Of a stretch of 11,188 nucleotides of DNA, positions 1 to 8,633 are shown piece after piece. The notes under the pieces were generated by a model. That model saw only the letters and a list, made by a program, of their open reading frames with translations, did not search any database and was not told the DNA's origin. Position numbers and translations under genes: made by a program. Each line of letters starts with the position of its first letter. The first letter of the stretch is position 1. Source of the DNA: an uncultured Clostridium sp. (GTDB lineage: Bacteria > Bacillota > Clostridia > Lachnospirales > Anaerotignaceae); NCBI GenBank assembly GCA_947246775.1, contig CAMXTM010000039.1:1-11188 (forward strand), read 5' to 3'.

Positions 1-2358
1 CAATTGGAAGACCCAAAGGCATCAAAGGGGATAGTAAAAAGAGATGTCATACGTGTTATTACGCCTGGTACGGTATTAGATAGTGGTGTATTAGATGAGA
101 CAAAAAATAACTATATTATGACGATATTTGCGGGAAAAAATGGGTATGGAATTTCTGTTTGCGATGTTACAACAGGAGAATTTTTAACAGCAGAATTTCC
201 TTTTTTGCAAGGTGATGAAAAAGTAATAGAAGAAATCGCTAAATACCAACCAGCAGAAATTTTGTGTAATGATATTTTTTTTAAAATGCCAAGAGTAAAG
301 GAAATTGAAGATAGATTTCATATAAAAGTAACTTGTTGTGAGGAATGGATGTTTTCACATCAAACAGCATTTAAAAAATTGTGTGACCATTTTTGTGTTA
401 AAAATCTGAGTGGCTTTGGTATTAAAAACCAAACTTGTGCTATCAATGCTAGTGGTGCATTGCTTTGTTATTTGTATGAGACACAAAAGAATGATTTAAG
501 CCATATTTGTAAATTGCAGTTGTATACATCTAGCGACTATATGATTTTGGATATATCTTCAAGGAGAAATTTAGAACTAACAGAGACATTGAGAGAAAAA
601 GATAGAAAAGGTTCTCTTTTGTGGGTATTGGATAAGACACAAACGGCTATGGGAGCGAGATTGCTGCGAAAGTGGATAGAGCAGCCGCTTGTGCATGTAG
701 AAAAAATACAAAAAAGGCTAGATAGTGTAGAAGAACTGAAAGAAAAAGTATTTTTGAGAGAAGAAATCAAGGATATTTTAGATAATATTTATGATTTTGA
801 AAGAGTAATGAGTAAGGTTGTGTATCAAACTGCGAATGGACGGGATTTAATTGCATTAAAGCAGTCTGTTTCTATGTTACCACTTTTAAAAAATACATTA
901 TTAAATTTTGAAAGTGCATATTTGTTAGAAATAGGGAAAAATTTGGATACATTAAATAATGTATATGAATTGATAGAAAAATCTATTGTAGAGGAGCCAC
1001 CAATTAGCGTAAAAGAGGGTGGCATTATACAGACAGGATTCCATGAAAAACTAGATATTTATGCTCGTTCACGTACAGAGGGAAAAAATTGGATAACTGA
1101 GTTAGAAGAAAGAGAAAGGGAACAAACAGGCATAAAAACCTTAAAGGTGCGTTTTAATAAAGTATTTGGCTATTATATAGAAGTAACGAAATCGTATTTA
1201 AATGAAGTACCAGATAGATATGTTAGAAAACAGACTTTAGCGAATTGCGAAAGATACACCACAGAAGAGCTAAATGAGCTTGCTGAATTGATACTTGGTT
1301 CTGAGGAAAAAATGGTAGAATTAGAATATCAAATTTTTGTAGAGATTAGGGACGCAGTAGCAAGCGAAGTAGAGAGAATACAAACTTCAGCAAAGTACGT
1401 TGCGATAATAGATACCTTGCAGTCTCTTGCCGAAATTGCTGAAACAATGAATTATGTCAAACCAGTTATCAATCAAGAGGGAATTATTGATATTAAAAAT
1501 GGGCGTCACCCTGTTGTAGAAAAAATGATGAATGAAGCATTTATACCAAATGATACCTTTTTAGATATGCAAAAGGAGAGACTTTCTATTATTACAGGAC
1601 CGAATATGGCAGGAAAATCAACTTATATGCGTCAAATCGCATTAATTGTATTTATGGCACAAATTGGTAGTTTTGTACCAGCTGAGTCTGCCACAATTGG
1701 TATAGTAGATAGAATTTTTACTAGAGTAGGCGCGTCAGATGACCTTTCTGCGGGACAGAGTACCTTTATGGTAGAAATGATAGAAGTAGCGAACATTTTA
1801 AATAATGCCACAAAGGATAGTCTTTTAATACTAGATGAAATTGGTAGAGGTACAAGTACATTTGATGGTTTGAGTATTGCTTGGGCTGTGTTAGAATATA
1901 TTGTAGATAAGAAAAAAATTGGTGCAAAAACGCTTTTTGCTACACATTATCATGAATTAACGGAACTAGAAGATAAATTAGAGGGCGTTAAAAACTATAG
2001 AATTTCTGTAGAAGAAGAAGGAGAAGACATCATTTTTTTAAGAAAAATACAAGCAGGTAGTGCAAGTAATAGTTATGGTATACAGGTTGCGAAACTTGCT
2101 GGATTACCAGCTAGAGTAATAAAGCGCTCACAGGAAATATTAAATCAGCTTAACGATGCTGATATTAATAAAAAAGCAAAAGAAATTGCAGTAGAATCAA
2201 AAGAGGAAGCAGAAAGTAATGTACAACAAATGGCTATGTCTGCGCTGCCCATTGCACCAGTAATAGAAGAAATTAGTAATATGGATATTATGTCTATTAC
2301 ACCTATGGATGCATTGCAGATATTGTTTGACTTGCAGAAAAAAATAAAAGAAATGTAA
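1..2358 (+). CDS. mutS: DNA mismatch repair ATPase MutS (5' end outside window)
   Basis: MutS recognises base mismatches and small loops after replication and, as an ATP-driven sliding clamp, recruits MutL. The reading frame is open from base 1 (Gln-Leu-Glu-Asp-Pro-Lys, a stretch normally internal to MutS). The TTG at position 4 is therefore not the start, and roughly 90 N-terminal residues with the mismatch-contacting Phe-x-Glu motif lie upstream of the window. Visible parts are the connector and lever/clamp regions, then the ABC-type ATPase: Walker A GPNMAGKS at 1597-1620, Walker B and signature LILDEIGRGTSTFDG with Asp-Glu at 1834-1839, and the switch FATHYHEL at 1936-1959. The C-terminal helical tail ends in TPMDALQILFDL, as in clostridial MutS. 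The linker before it (VQQMAMSALP, 2221-2250) lacks an obvious QLSFF-type sliding-clamp motif. It is the first visible gene of an operon, and mutL follows after 15 bases. Confidence 0.97.
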   Translation, partial: QLEDPKASKGIVKRDVIRVITPGTVLDSGVLDETKNNYIMTIFAGKNGYGISVCDVTTGEFLTAEFPFLQGDEKVIEEIAKYQPAEILCNDIFFKMPRVKEIEDRFHIKVTCCEEWMFSHQTAFKKLCDHFCVKNLSGFGIKNQTCAINASGALLCYLYETQKNDLSHICKLQLYTSSDYMILDISSRRNLELTETLREKDRKGSLLWVLDKTQTAMGARLLRKWIEQPLVHVEKIQKRLDSVEELKEKVFLREEIKDILDNIYDFERVMSKVVYQTANGRDLIALKQSVSMLPLLKNTLLNFESAYLLEIGKNLDTLNNVYELIEKSIVEEPPISVKEGGIIQTGFHEKLDIYARSRTEGKNWITELEEREREQTGIKTLKVRFNKVFGYYIEVTKSYLNEVPDRYVRKQTLANCERYTTEELNELAELILGSEEKMVELEYQIFVEIRDAVASEVERIQTSAKYVAIIDTLQSLAEIAETMNYVKPVINQEGIIDIKNGRHPVVEKMMNEAFIPNDTFLDMQKERLSIITGPNMAGKSTYMRQIALIVFMAQIGSFVPAESATIGIVDRIFTRVGASDDLSAGQSTFMVEMIEVANILNNATKDSLLILDEIGRGTSTFDGLSIAWAVLEYIVDKKKIGAKTLFATHYHELTELEDKLEGVKNYRISVEEEGEDIIFLRKIQAGSASNSYGIQVAKLAGLPARVIKRSQEILNQLNDADINKKAKEIAVESKEEAESNVQQMAMSALPIAPVIEEISNMDIMSITPMDALQILFDLQKKIKEM

Positions 2359-2373
2359 AAAAGGGGAATAACT

Positions 2374-4342
2374 ATGCGAAAAATACAACTTCTTGATAAT
2401 CAAACAATCAATAAAATTGCTGCAGGAGAAGTTGTGGAATCTCCAAAATCGGTTGTAAAAGAGTTGGTAGAAAATGCCATTGATGCGGGTGCTACTTCCA
2501 TTACAGTAGAGATTAAAGATGGTGGCATTTCTTATATTAGAGTAACAGATAATGGCTGTGGCATTGCAAAAGAGCAGGTCAAAACTGCTTTTTTAAGACA
2601 CGCCACAAATAAAATTGTTTATGTAGAAGATTTAGAAAAAGTAGTGTCATTGGGATTTAGAGGGGAAGCGCTTGCTAGTATTGCAGGTGTAGCACAGGTA
2701 GAAATGGTTACTAAAACTAGAACAGAACAAAGTGGTACACGTATAGAAGTAGATGGTGGAGAGATTGTGCAATTTCAAAGTACAGCATGTACAGAGGGAA
2801 CAAGTTTGATTGTAAAGAATCTTTTTTATAATGTACCTGCACGTAGAAAATTTTTAAAAAAGCCCTCTACAGAAGCGGGACATATTTCTGAAATATTAAA
2901 TCAGTTTGCATTAGGGCATACGGATATTGCGTTTAAGTACATCAATAATAATATTGCATACTTCAGGAAATCATGATGCAAAAACGGCAATACTGTATGT
3001 ATATGGAAAAGAAACGGCAAAAAAAATGCTTGAAATCAACTATAATAAGGGAGAGTATGCTATTACGGGGCTATTAGGAAAGCCAGAGCTTGCGCGTGCA
3101 AATCGTTCCTATGAAAATTTATATATTAATGGTAGATATATTAAAAATAGGATTGTTTCTTCAGCAATAGAAGATGCATATAAGACAAGGTTATTGGTAG
3201 GAAAATTTCCTGTATATGTTTTAAATTTTACAATTCCGCCAACATTGGTTGATGTGAATGTGCATCCAGCAAAACTAGAAGTGCGTTTTCAAAATGACGA
3301 TGAAATTTACCAAATTTTTTATGAAGCAGTTTGTAAAGCATTTCAGAATGAGATACTGATTAGCAAAACAGATTGGAGTAGTAAAAATTCCAAAGAAGTT
3401 GAAAATTATAAAAAAGAAAAAAATATTAGTGTAGAACCCACGCCAATACAAGAAAAAATACAACAGAAAATATTAGATGATGAAATAGAACAAAAGACAG
3501 AGCAAAAAAATAAGGAATATGTTGTGCCTCAAAAGACAAAAAGGGCAAATAAAAATGTAAGCATATTGGATTCTTCAACTTTTAAAAATACGAGCATTGA
3601 TAATTTGCTGAAAAAAGAAGATAATTCTGTACTAGAAGTGCGTGAGGATAGAGCGGAATATTATGTACAGCAGGCAGAAAAGCCAGAGCAAATTGTTAAA
3701 CAAAATCAGCAAAACCAATTTTATGATATACAGCCTAAGAGAACGAGAGAAACTTTTTTTAAAAATTATAAAATAATAGGGCAAATATTTTATACTTATT
3801 GGGTAATTGAGCAAGGAAAGAGTATTTTTATCATTGACCAACATGCAGCGCATGAAAGAATATTGTATGAAAAGTTGATGAAACAGTTAAAAAAAGAGCA
3901 AATTGTTACTTCACAAATGTTGTTACAGCCTTTATTATTAAAATTAACACAAAATGAAAAAGAAATACTAAAAGATAATATGGAATTGCTGCAAAAATTT
4001 GGCTTTACTGTAGAAGTAATAGAGCCTGATGACTATGCACTTTTGAGCGTTCCTTTTATTATGAAAGCACCAGCAAATACAAAATTCTTTTTAGATATAT
4101 TAGATTTGTTGGAAGAAGTTGCTATAGAAAATATATATGATACAAAAGTATTGACGATTGCTACAATGGCTTGTAAAGCAGCCGTAAAAGGGAATGATAA
4201 ATTGAGTGTAACAGAAGCAACAGCAATGATAGAGCAACTACTGCAACTAGAGAATCCTTTTACTTGTCCGCATGGACGACCAACCATTATAGAAATGACA
4301 CAATATGAATTAGAAAAACGGTTTAAAAGAATACAGAACTAA
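2374..4342 (+). pseudogene. mutL: DNA mismatch repair protein MutL, interrupted by a frameshift
   Basis: MutL couples MutS to strand incision. The 5' part (2374-2976, 200 residues, ATG with AAGGGG upstream) carries the GHKL ATPase motifs: Glu30/Asn34 in KELVENAIDAGA, DNGCGI at 59-64, GFRGEAL at 94-100 and the motif with NVPARRKFLKKP. It stops at TGA 2974-2976. Homology continues in the +1 frame from about 2940 with LHTSGN, and that frame is open to 4342. It holds the transducer domain with its ATP-site lysine (DVNVHPAKLEVRF, Lys codon 3272-3274), a low-complexity charged linker, and a C-terminal endonuclease domain. The endonuclease motifs are DQHAAHERI at 3836-3862, ACKAAVK at 4169-4189 and CPHGRP at 4265-4282. 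All motifs of a latent-nuclease MutL are present across the two frames, so only one break separates a normal-length gene. The shorter product alone would lack the transducer lysine and the nuclease. The break could be a true mutation or a sequence error. Confidence 0.93.
2934..2976 (+). other. mutL: Frameshift junction inside mutL
   Basis: In frame with the mutL start, the sequence reads Lys-Tyr-Ile-Asn-Asn-Asn and then unconserved residues to a TGA at 2974-2976. In the next frame, the TTG at 2954-2956 opens the conserved Leu-His-Thr-Ser-Gly-Asn. Family members have about three residues between these two blocks, which fits loss of two bases (or 2+3n) better than a single inserted base. The local AAT AAT AAT ATT run is a trinucleotide repeat, so slippage in it would not by itself change frame. 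There is no slippery heptamer and no ribosome site at the second frame that would suggest programmed frameshifting or restart. Confidence 0.85.
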
Positions 4343-4359
4343 GAAAAGAGGTTTTAATA

Positions 4360-5304
4360 TTGAAAAAGCCTTTCGTAGTAATAGGTGGAGCTACTGCTTG
4401 TGGTAAAACAGATGTAGGTGTTTTGTTAGCAGAAAAAATAAATGGTGAAATTATATCTGCGGATTCTATGCAGGTGTATCGCTATATGGATATTGGAACA
4501 GCAAAGCCTACAAAACAAGAAATGAAAAACATCAAACATTATTTAATAGATGAGATAGAGCCTGACGAAGAATATAATGTAATGATTTTTCAAAAAAAAG
4601 CAAAACAATATATGGAAGAAATATGGAATAAGGGAAAAATTCCGATATTGGTGGGAGGAACAGGATTTTATATCAATGCGATTGTGTATGATGCATTGTT
4701 TGAAGAAACAGAACAAGATAATACCTTTCGTAATGAAATGTATCAATTTGCGGAACAAAATGGTGCAGAGGCATTGTACCAAAAGCTAAAAGAAGTAGAC
4801 CCAGTATATGCACAAACACTTCATGCGAATAATGTAAAGCGTGTGGTAAGAGCATTGGAGTATCATCATTTTACAGGTCAGCTTTTTTCAGAGTATAATG
4901 CGGAACAAAAACAAAAGCCATCTCCTTATAATACTGCAATGATTATTTTGACAATGGAAAGGCAAAAATTGTATGATAGGATAGAAAAAAGAATTGATAA
5001 GATGATACAACAGGGGCTTTTAGAAGAAGTCGAAATGTTATTAAAAAAGGGGTATACAAAAGATTTGGTTTCTATGCAGGCAATAGGCTATAAAGAATTG
5101 ATACCTTATTTTAGTCAACAGATAACATTGGAGCAGGCTGTATATGATTTGAAAAAGAATACAAGACATTTTGCGAAAAGACAGCTAACATGGTTTAAAA
5201 GACAGACAGAGGGAGTTTGGATAGATATAACAGACCAAAATTTAGGACAAGCTACAGAAAAAATAATAAGATACTTAAAAGAAATAAAAGTGATAGGAGA
5301 ATAA
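4360..5304 (+). CDS. miaA: tRNA dimethylallyltransferase MiaA
   Basis: MiaA transfers the dimethylallyl group of DMAPP to N6 of adenosine 37 in tRNAs reading UNN codons, forming i6A, the precursor of ms2i6A. At 314 residues it has normal family length. It shows a P-loop GGATACGKT (residues 9-17), the tRNA/substrate motif SADSMQVYR (33-41) followed by MDIGTAKP, DEIEPDEEYN (64-73) and GGTGFYINA (99-107). The central insertion and C-terminal helical region with MQAIGYKEL are also present. The start is TTG at 4360, supported by AAGAGG 8 bases upstream and by the protein beginning directly before the P-loop strand. The gene lies 17 bases after mutL, the classic mutS-mutL-miaA order. The hfq gene often found next is absent. 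Confidence 0.97.
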   Translation: MKKPFVVIGGATACGKTDVGVLLAEKINGEIISADSMQVYRYMDIGTAKPTKQEMKNIKHYLIDEIEPDEEYNVMIFQKKAKQYMEEIWNKGKIPILVGGTGFYINAIVYDALFEETEQDNTFRNEMYQFAEQNGAEALYQKLKEVDPVYAQTLHANNVKRVVRALEYHHFTGQLFSEYNAEQKQKPSPYNTAMIILTMERQKLYDRIEKRIDKMIQQGLLEEVEMLLKKGYTKDLVSMQAIGYKELIPYFSQQITLEQAVYDLKKNTRHFAKRQLTWFKRQTEGVWIDITDQNLGQATEKIIRYLKEIKVIGE

Positions 5305-5307
5305 AAA

Positions 5308-6594
5308 ATGCAAGAATTATATGATATAATGCAGTCAAAATTTGGTATTAGTGAAAAGGTGTTGCAATATTGCATACAAAAAGAGGCAGAAATCAAAGAA
5401 CAATTTCAAGAAGTAGATAAAATTACGGAATATAACCAGTTAAAAGTGCTGTCTGCTATGCAAAAAAATAGATTGAGTGATATTCACTTTGCAGCAACAA
5501 CAGGATATGGCTATAATGATTTGGGACGAGATGTGCTAGAAAATATTTATGCTGATGTGTTTCAAACAGAAAGTGGATTAGTGCGTCCACAAATCACTTG
5601 TGGCACACACGCTTTAACAGTGGCGTTGTCTGGAAATTTGAGACCAGGAGATGAATTGCTGTCACCTGTTGGCTTGCCATATGATACATTGCAGGGCGTG
5701 ATAGGAATTAGGAAAGAAAAAGGTTCACTGAGTGAGTATGGCATTACATACCGTCAGGTAGATTTACTTCCAGGTGATGAGTTTGATTTTGATGGGATAG
5801 AAAAAGCGATGACTGAAAAAACAAAATTAGTGACAATACAGCGTTCTAAGGGATACCAGTGGAGGACATCACTTTCTATTGCTAAAATAAAAGAATTGAT
5901 TTCTTTTGTTAAGTCTGTTAAAAAAGATGTCATTTGTATGGTTGATAATTGCTATGGAGAATTTGTAGAAATACAAGAACCCTCACAAGTGGGCGCTGAT
6001 TTGGTAGTTGGTTCTTTGATTAAAAATCCAGGAGGAGGATTAGCACCAATAGGGGGCTATATTGTAGGAAAAGAGGAATATGTAAATAATGCGGCGTATC
6101 GTTTAAGTTCTCCAGGATTGGGAAAAGAAGTAGGTGCTACCTTGGGTATTACACCATCTTTTATACAAGGACTTTTTATGGCACCTCAGGTAGTAGGTGG
6201 AAGTGTAAAAACAGCAATCTTTGCTGCAAAATTGTTTGAAGATATTGGATTTCAGGTATTGCCAAAATCAAATGAAAAAAGAGCAGATATTGTGCAGTTG
6301 ATACAAATGAATAGCGCTGAAAATGTGATTGCATTTTGTCAAGGAATACAAAAAGGCGCACCAGTAGATAGTTATGTGACTCCTGAGCCTTGGGATATGC
6401 CAGGATATGGTTGCCCAGTTATTATGGCAGCGGGAGCATTTGTACAGGGTTCGTCTATAGAATTGAGCGCCGATGCACCAATTAAACCACCTTATCATGT
6501 TTATATGCAGGGAGGGCTGTCTTGGCATCATGGTAAAATTGGCGTTATGATAGGATTACAAACAATGGTAGATAAAGGATTGATACAATTTTAA
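5308..6594 (+). CDS. Methionine gamma-lyase family PLP enzyme (YnbB / 'aluminium resistance' type)
   Basis: This is a fold-type I pyridoxal-phosphate enzyme of the family called methionine gamma-lyase or aluminium resistance protein (Bacillus YnbB). The 428 residues show the cofactor features in order: a conserved TTGYGYNDLGRD near 64-74, ITCGTHA (96-102), the Asp of VDNCYGEFVE (Asp213), and SLIKNPGGGLAP, where Lys239 is the likely Schiff-base lysine. The C-terminal part contains PYHVYMQGGLSW and a GKIG motif typical of the family. The true substrate of this branch is not settled. Sulfur amino acid C-S lyase activity is the family annotation only. The ATG is 3 bases after the miaA stop, with AGGAGA inside the end of miaA, so translation is probably coupled. 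In Bacillus ynbB also lies near miaA-hfq. Confidence 0.9.
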   Translation: MQELYDIMQSKFGISEKVLQYCIQKEAEIKEQFQEVDKITEYNQLKVLSAMQKNRLSDIHFAATTGYGYNDLGRDVLENIYADVFQTESGLVRPQITCGTHALTVALSGNLRPGDELLSPVGLPYDTLQGVIGIRKEKGSLSEYGITYRQVDLLPGDEFDFDGIEKAMTEKTKLVTIQRSKGYQWRTSLSIAKIKELISFVKSVKKDVICMVDNCYGEFVEIQEPSQVGADLVVGSLIKNPGGGLAPIGGYIVGKEEYVNNAAYRLSSPGLGKEVGATLGITPSFIQGLFMAPQVVGGSVKTAIFAAKLFEDIGFQVLPKSNEKRADIVQLIQMNSAENVIAFCQGIQKGAPVDSYVTPEPWDMPGYGCPVIMAAGAFVQGSSIELSADAPIKPPYHVYMQGGLSWHHGKIGVMIGLQTMVDKGLIQF

Positions 6595-6614
6595 AAAAAT
6601 AAGGGGATTATTTT

Positions 6615-8135
6615 ATGATAAAAAAATTAAATAAAATAGTAGCTATTTTATTGATTCTGTGTATTACATTTCCCAATGTTGTTTTTGCAGTAGAAGCACC
6701 ACCAGAAGTTGTTGCAGAAACGGCAATATTGGCTGAAGCATCTACATCAAAAATCATTTATGAAAAAGATATGGATAAAAAGATGTACCCAGCAAGTATG
6801 ACAAAATTGTTGACAGCAATCGTTGCACTAGAGCATCTTCAACCAGATGAATTGGTTACAGTAGGAAATGAAATCAATGAAATACCAGGTGATTCTAGTA
6901 AAGCGGGACATACTAGAGGAGAAACATTGAGTGTCAAAAATTTAATTCGAGGACTTTTGATACCATCTGGAAATGACTCTGCAAATGTATTGGCTGTTAC
7001 AGTAGCAAGAAAGGTGAAAAATGATGAAGCACTTTCTTATGAAGAATGTATTACCGTTTTTACTGACTTGATGAATGAAAAAGCGAAACAATTGGGAGCT
7101 ACCAATTCCCATTTTGCGAATGCACATGGTTATCATGATGAAAACCATTATACGACAGCGCATGATATGTTTTTAATAGCACAAGAGGCGTTAAAAAATA
7201 ATACTATAATGGAAATCACAAAAGAAAAGGGATATTCTGGAAAAGGCGTTGAAGGTGATGTCACAGATAATACATTAAAAATAAGAACATATAATTGGAC
7301 AAATCATAATTTACTTGTTACAGATAATGAATATCAGTATGAGTATGCGATTGGATTAAAAACAGGATTTATGAATGAAGCAGGAGATTGCCTTGCGGCA
7401 GCGGCACAAAAAGATGGTATTACGTTAATTGCTGTTGTGTGTAATTCTGAAGACCCTGGACGTTGGACAGATACAAAATCACTTTTTGAATATGGTTTTA
7501 ATAATTTTGGCATGGCGAATCTGCAAAAATCAGGAGATGTAATCAATACAGTAGTATTGTCAAAGCATAATAGACTTTTAGGTGATACTTTAGAAACAGT
7601 AGTAAAAGAAGATATGAATGAGTATATGCTCAAAGAGGATATAGAAAAAATAGAAAAAACGGTAGAATACCAAAGTGAATTGTTGGCAAAGCCAAAAAAG
7701 AATGATGAAGAAAATACGATTCGATTAAAAGCACCTATTGCGAAAGATGCAGAAATAGGAAAAATCACCTATAAATTGGAAAACCAAGTGATTAAAGAGG
7801 CAAATATTTACGCTGCAACAGAAGTAGAAAAAAGTACAATCATGAGTAGTATAAAATACTTTTTTAAAAACTTCACAAAAAATCTATTTTCAGTAAAAAC
7901 AATTATTGCAATAGTAGGAGTAGTAATTGTGTTAGTATTGCTGTTGCTGTTGATGGCGATAATAAGAAACCGTAGAAATAGAAGACGTTCAAGGTATATT
8001 TTTAAGTCAAATCGCTCTAATCATACTAGACGCTCTGGACGTTCCAATCGTTCTAGTTATTCTGGATATTCTGGACAGTCAGCGCCTTATACGAGAGAAG
8101 ATGGTCCACGTATGAGGAGAAGAAGACGTAAATAA
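6615..8135 (+). CDS. D-alanyl-D-alanine carboxypeptidase (DacF/PBP5 type) with membrane anchor and Arg-rich tail
   Basis: This is a serine peptidase of the S11 family that trims the terminal D-Ala from peptidoglycan pentapeptides outside the membrane. The 506 residues start with a signal peptide (MIKKLN, then hydrophobic ILLILCITFP, likely cleaved after VFA at 25). The penicillin-binding motifs follow: SMTK (61-64, nucleophile Ser61), SGN (118-120) and KTG (249-251). A C-terminal beta domain and linker follow. One strong transmembrane helix (about 429-450, many Val/Leu/Ile) is followed by a 56-residue tail with 19 arginines plus many Ser, Asn and Gly, ending in five Arg and a Lys. By the positive-inside rule this tail is cytoplasmic. 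Bacillus DacF uses an amphipathic helix instead, so the anchor and tail are the unusual part. AAGGGG lies 9 bases before the ATG. It is the last gene of the operon, directly before a terminator. Confidence 0.94.
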   Translation: MIKKLNKIVAILLILCITFPNVVFAVEAPPEVVAETAILAEASTSKIIYEKDMDKKMYPASMTKLLTAIVALEHLQPDELVTVGNEINEIPGDSSKAGHTRGETLSVKNLIRGLLIPSGNDSANVLAVTVARKVKNDEALSYEECITVFTDLMNEKAKQLGATNSHFANAHGYHDENHYTTAHDMFLIAQEALKNNTIMEITKEKGYSGKGVEGDVTDNTLKIRTYNWTNHNLLVTDNEYQYEYAIGLKTGFMNEAGDCLAAAAQKDGITLIAVVCNSEDPGRWTDTKSLFEYGFNNFGMANLQKSGDVINTVVLSKHNRLLGDTLETVVKEDMNEYMLKEDIEKIEKTVEYQSELLAKPKKNDEENTIRLKAPIAKDAEIGKITYKLENQVIKEANIYAATEVEKSTIMSSIKYFFKNFTKNLFSVKTIIAIVGVVIVLVLLLLLMAIIRNRRNRRRSRYIFKSNRSNHTRRSGRSNRSSYSGYSGQSAPYTREDGPRMRRRRRK

Positions 8136-8146
8136 TATTAAGTGAT

Positions 8147-8181
8147 AAAAGAGTAAGCAATCAAAAATTGCTTACTCTTTT
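8147..8181. terminator. Bidirectional intrinsic terminator between convergent operons
   Basis: Perfect 14-bp inverted repeat: AAAAGAGTAAGCAA at 8147-8160 and its complement at 8168-8181, with a 7-base loop TCAAAAA. The stem begins with A's and ends with T's, so RNA from either strand ends in a U run. It lies 11 bases after the carboxypeptidase stop and 6 bases beyond the stop of the convergent arr gene, serving both. Confidence 0.9.
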
Positions 8182-8187
8182 GTATGT

Positions 8188-8598
8188 TTATTCTATTGCT
8201 TTAATTCCCATTTCATCTAATTTTTTTAAATTGTCTAACATATTTTGAAGGATTTCAGGGGAATGTCCGCACCAACCAGTTACTTCTCCCACAATTTTTA
8301 AGGGTTGTTGTGTACGATATGATTTGGTTGGGTTTCCTGGAAACTTTTTATCTGTAACATTTGGGTCATCTTCAAATTCTCCCATAGGTTCAACAACATA
8401 AATTCTTTGTTTTCCATTTCCTTTTGCTAATTCTGCTCCCCAAATAGCGGCATCTAGTGTTCCTGTAAAATATACATACTTTGCAATTCTTTTTTCCTCA
8501 TAATTAGATATAAAGCCATTTTTTAGATAATCTCCTATTTTTAATTCGGCTTTTGTTCCATGAAAAAATGTACCCTGACTGAATATTTTGTTGTCCAT
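8188..8598 (-). CDS. arr: NAD(+)-rifampin ADP-ribosyltransferase (Arr family)
   Basis: Arr enzymes inactivate rifamycins by moving ADP-ribose from NAD+ to the drug's ansa-chain hydroxyl. The 136-residue length is normal. Visible family signatures are FFHGT (His13), YVYFT (Tyr43) and YVVEP, followed by the hallmark GEFEDDPNVTDKKFPGNPT and SYR. Then come PLKIVGEVTGW and a C-terminal helix. His13, Tyr43 and Asp78 fall at a constant offset of six from the residues I remember as functional in the mycobacterial enzyme (His19, Tyr49, Asp84), so the active site looks complete. The start ATG is preceded 7 bases upstream by a near-perfect AAAGGAGGT (8606-8614). It lies 35 bases downstream of the Fe-S membrane protein gene on the same strand and is probably co-transcribed. 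Base composition resembles that of the neighbours, with no sign of an insertion element beside it. Confidence 0.93.
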   Translation of the reverse strand: MDNKIFSQGTFFHGTKAELKIGDYLKNGFISNYEEKRIAKYVYFTGTLDAAIWGAELAKGNGKQRIYVVEPMGEFEDDPNVTDKKFPGNPTKSYRTQQPLKIVGEVTGWCGHSPEILQNMLDNLKKLDEMGIKAIE

Positions 8599-8605
8599 TG
8601 TGATT

Positions 8606-8614
8606 ACCTCCTTT
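8606..8614 (-). promoter_or_regulatory. Very strong ribosome binding site of arr
   Basis: Read on the - strand the sequence is AAAGGAGGT, followed by AATC, nearly full complementarity to the 3' end of 16S rRNA, with a 7-base spacing to the arr ATG. It is the strongest site among the three genes of this operon and fixes the start. Confidence 0.85.
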
Positions 8615-8633
8615 AAGGTTTAATTTATTTATA

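Noticed and set aside
4..6. TTG as the start codon of MutS
   Set aside because: The preceding codon is in frame, and the sequence around it is an internal MutS block; no ribosome site can be seen and the N-terminal mismatch-binding part is missing. The gene simply runs in from the left edge.
2927..4342. Separate short MutL-like gene starting at TTG 2927
   Set aside because: Its first residues up to about 2953 are out of register with MutL and there is no ribosome site. It is the 3' part of the frameshifted mutL, not a natural split gene.
5295..5310. An hfq gene between miaA and the following gene
   Set aside because: hfq often follows miaA in Firmicutes, but only three bases separate the two genes here. 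It must be elsewhere or absent.
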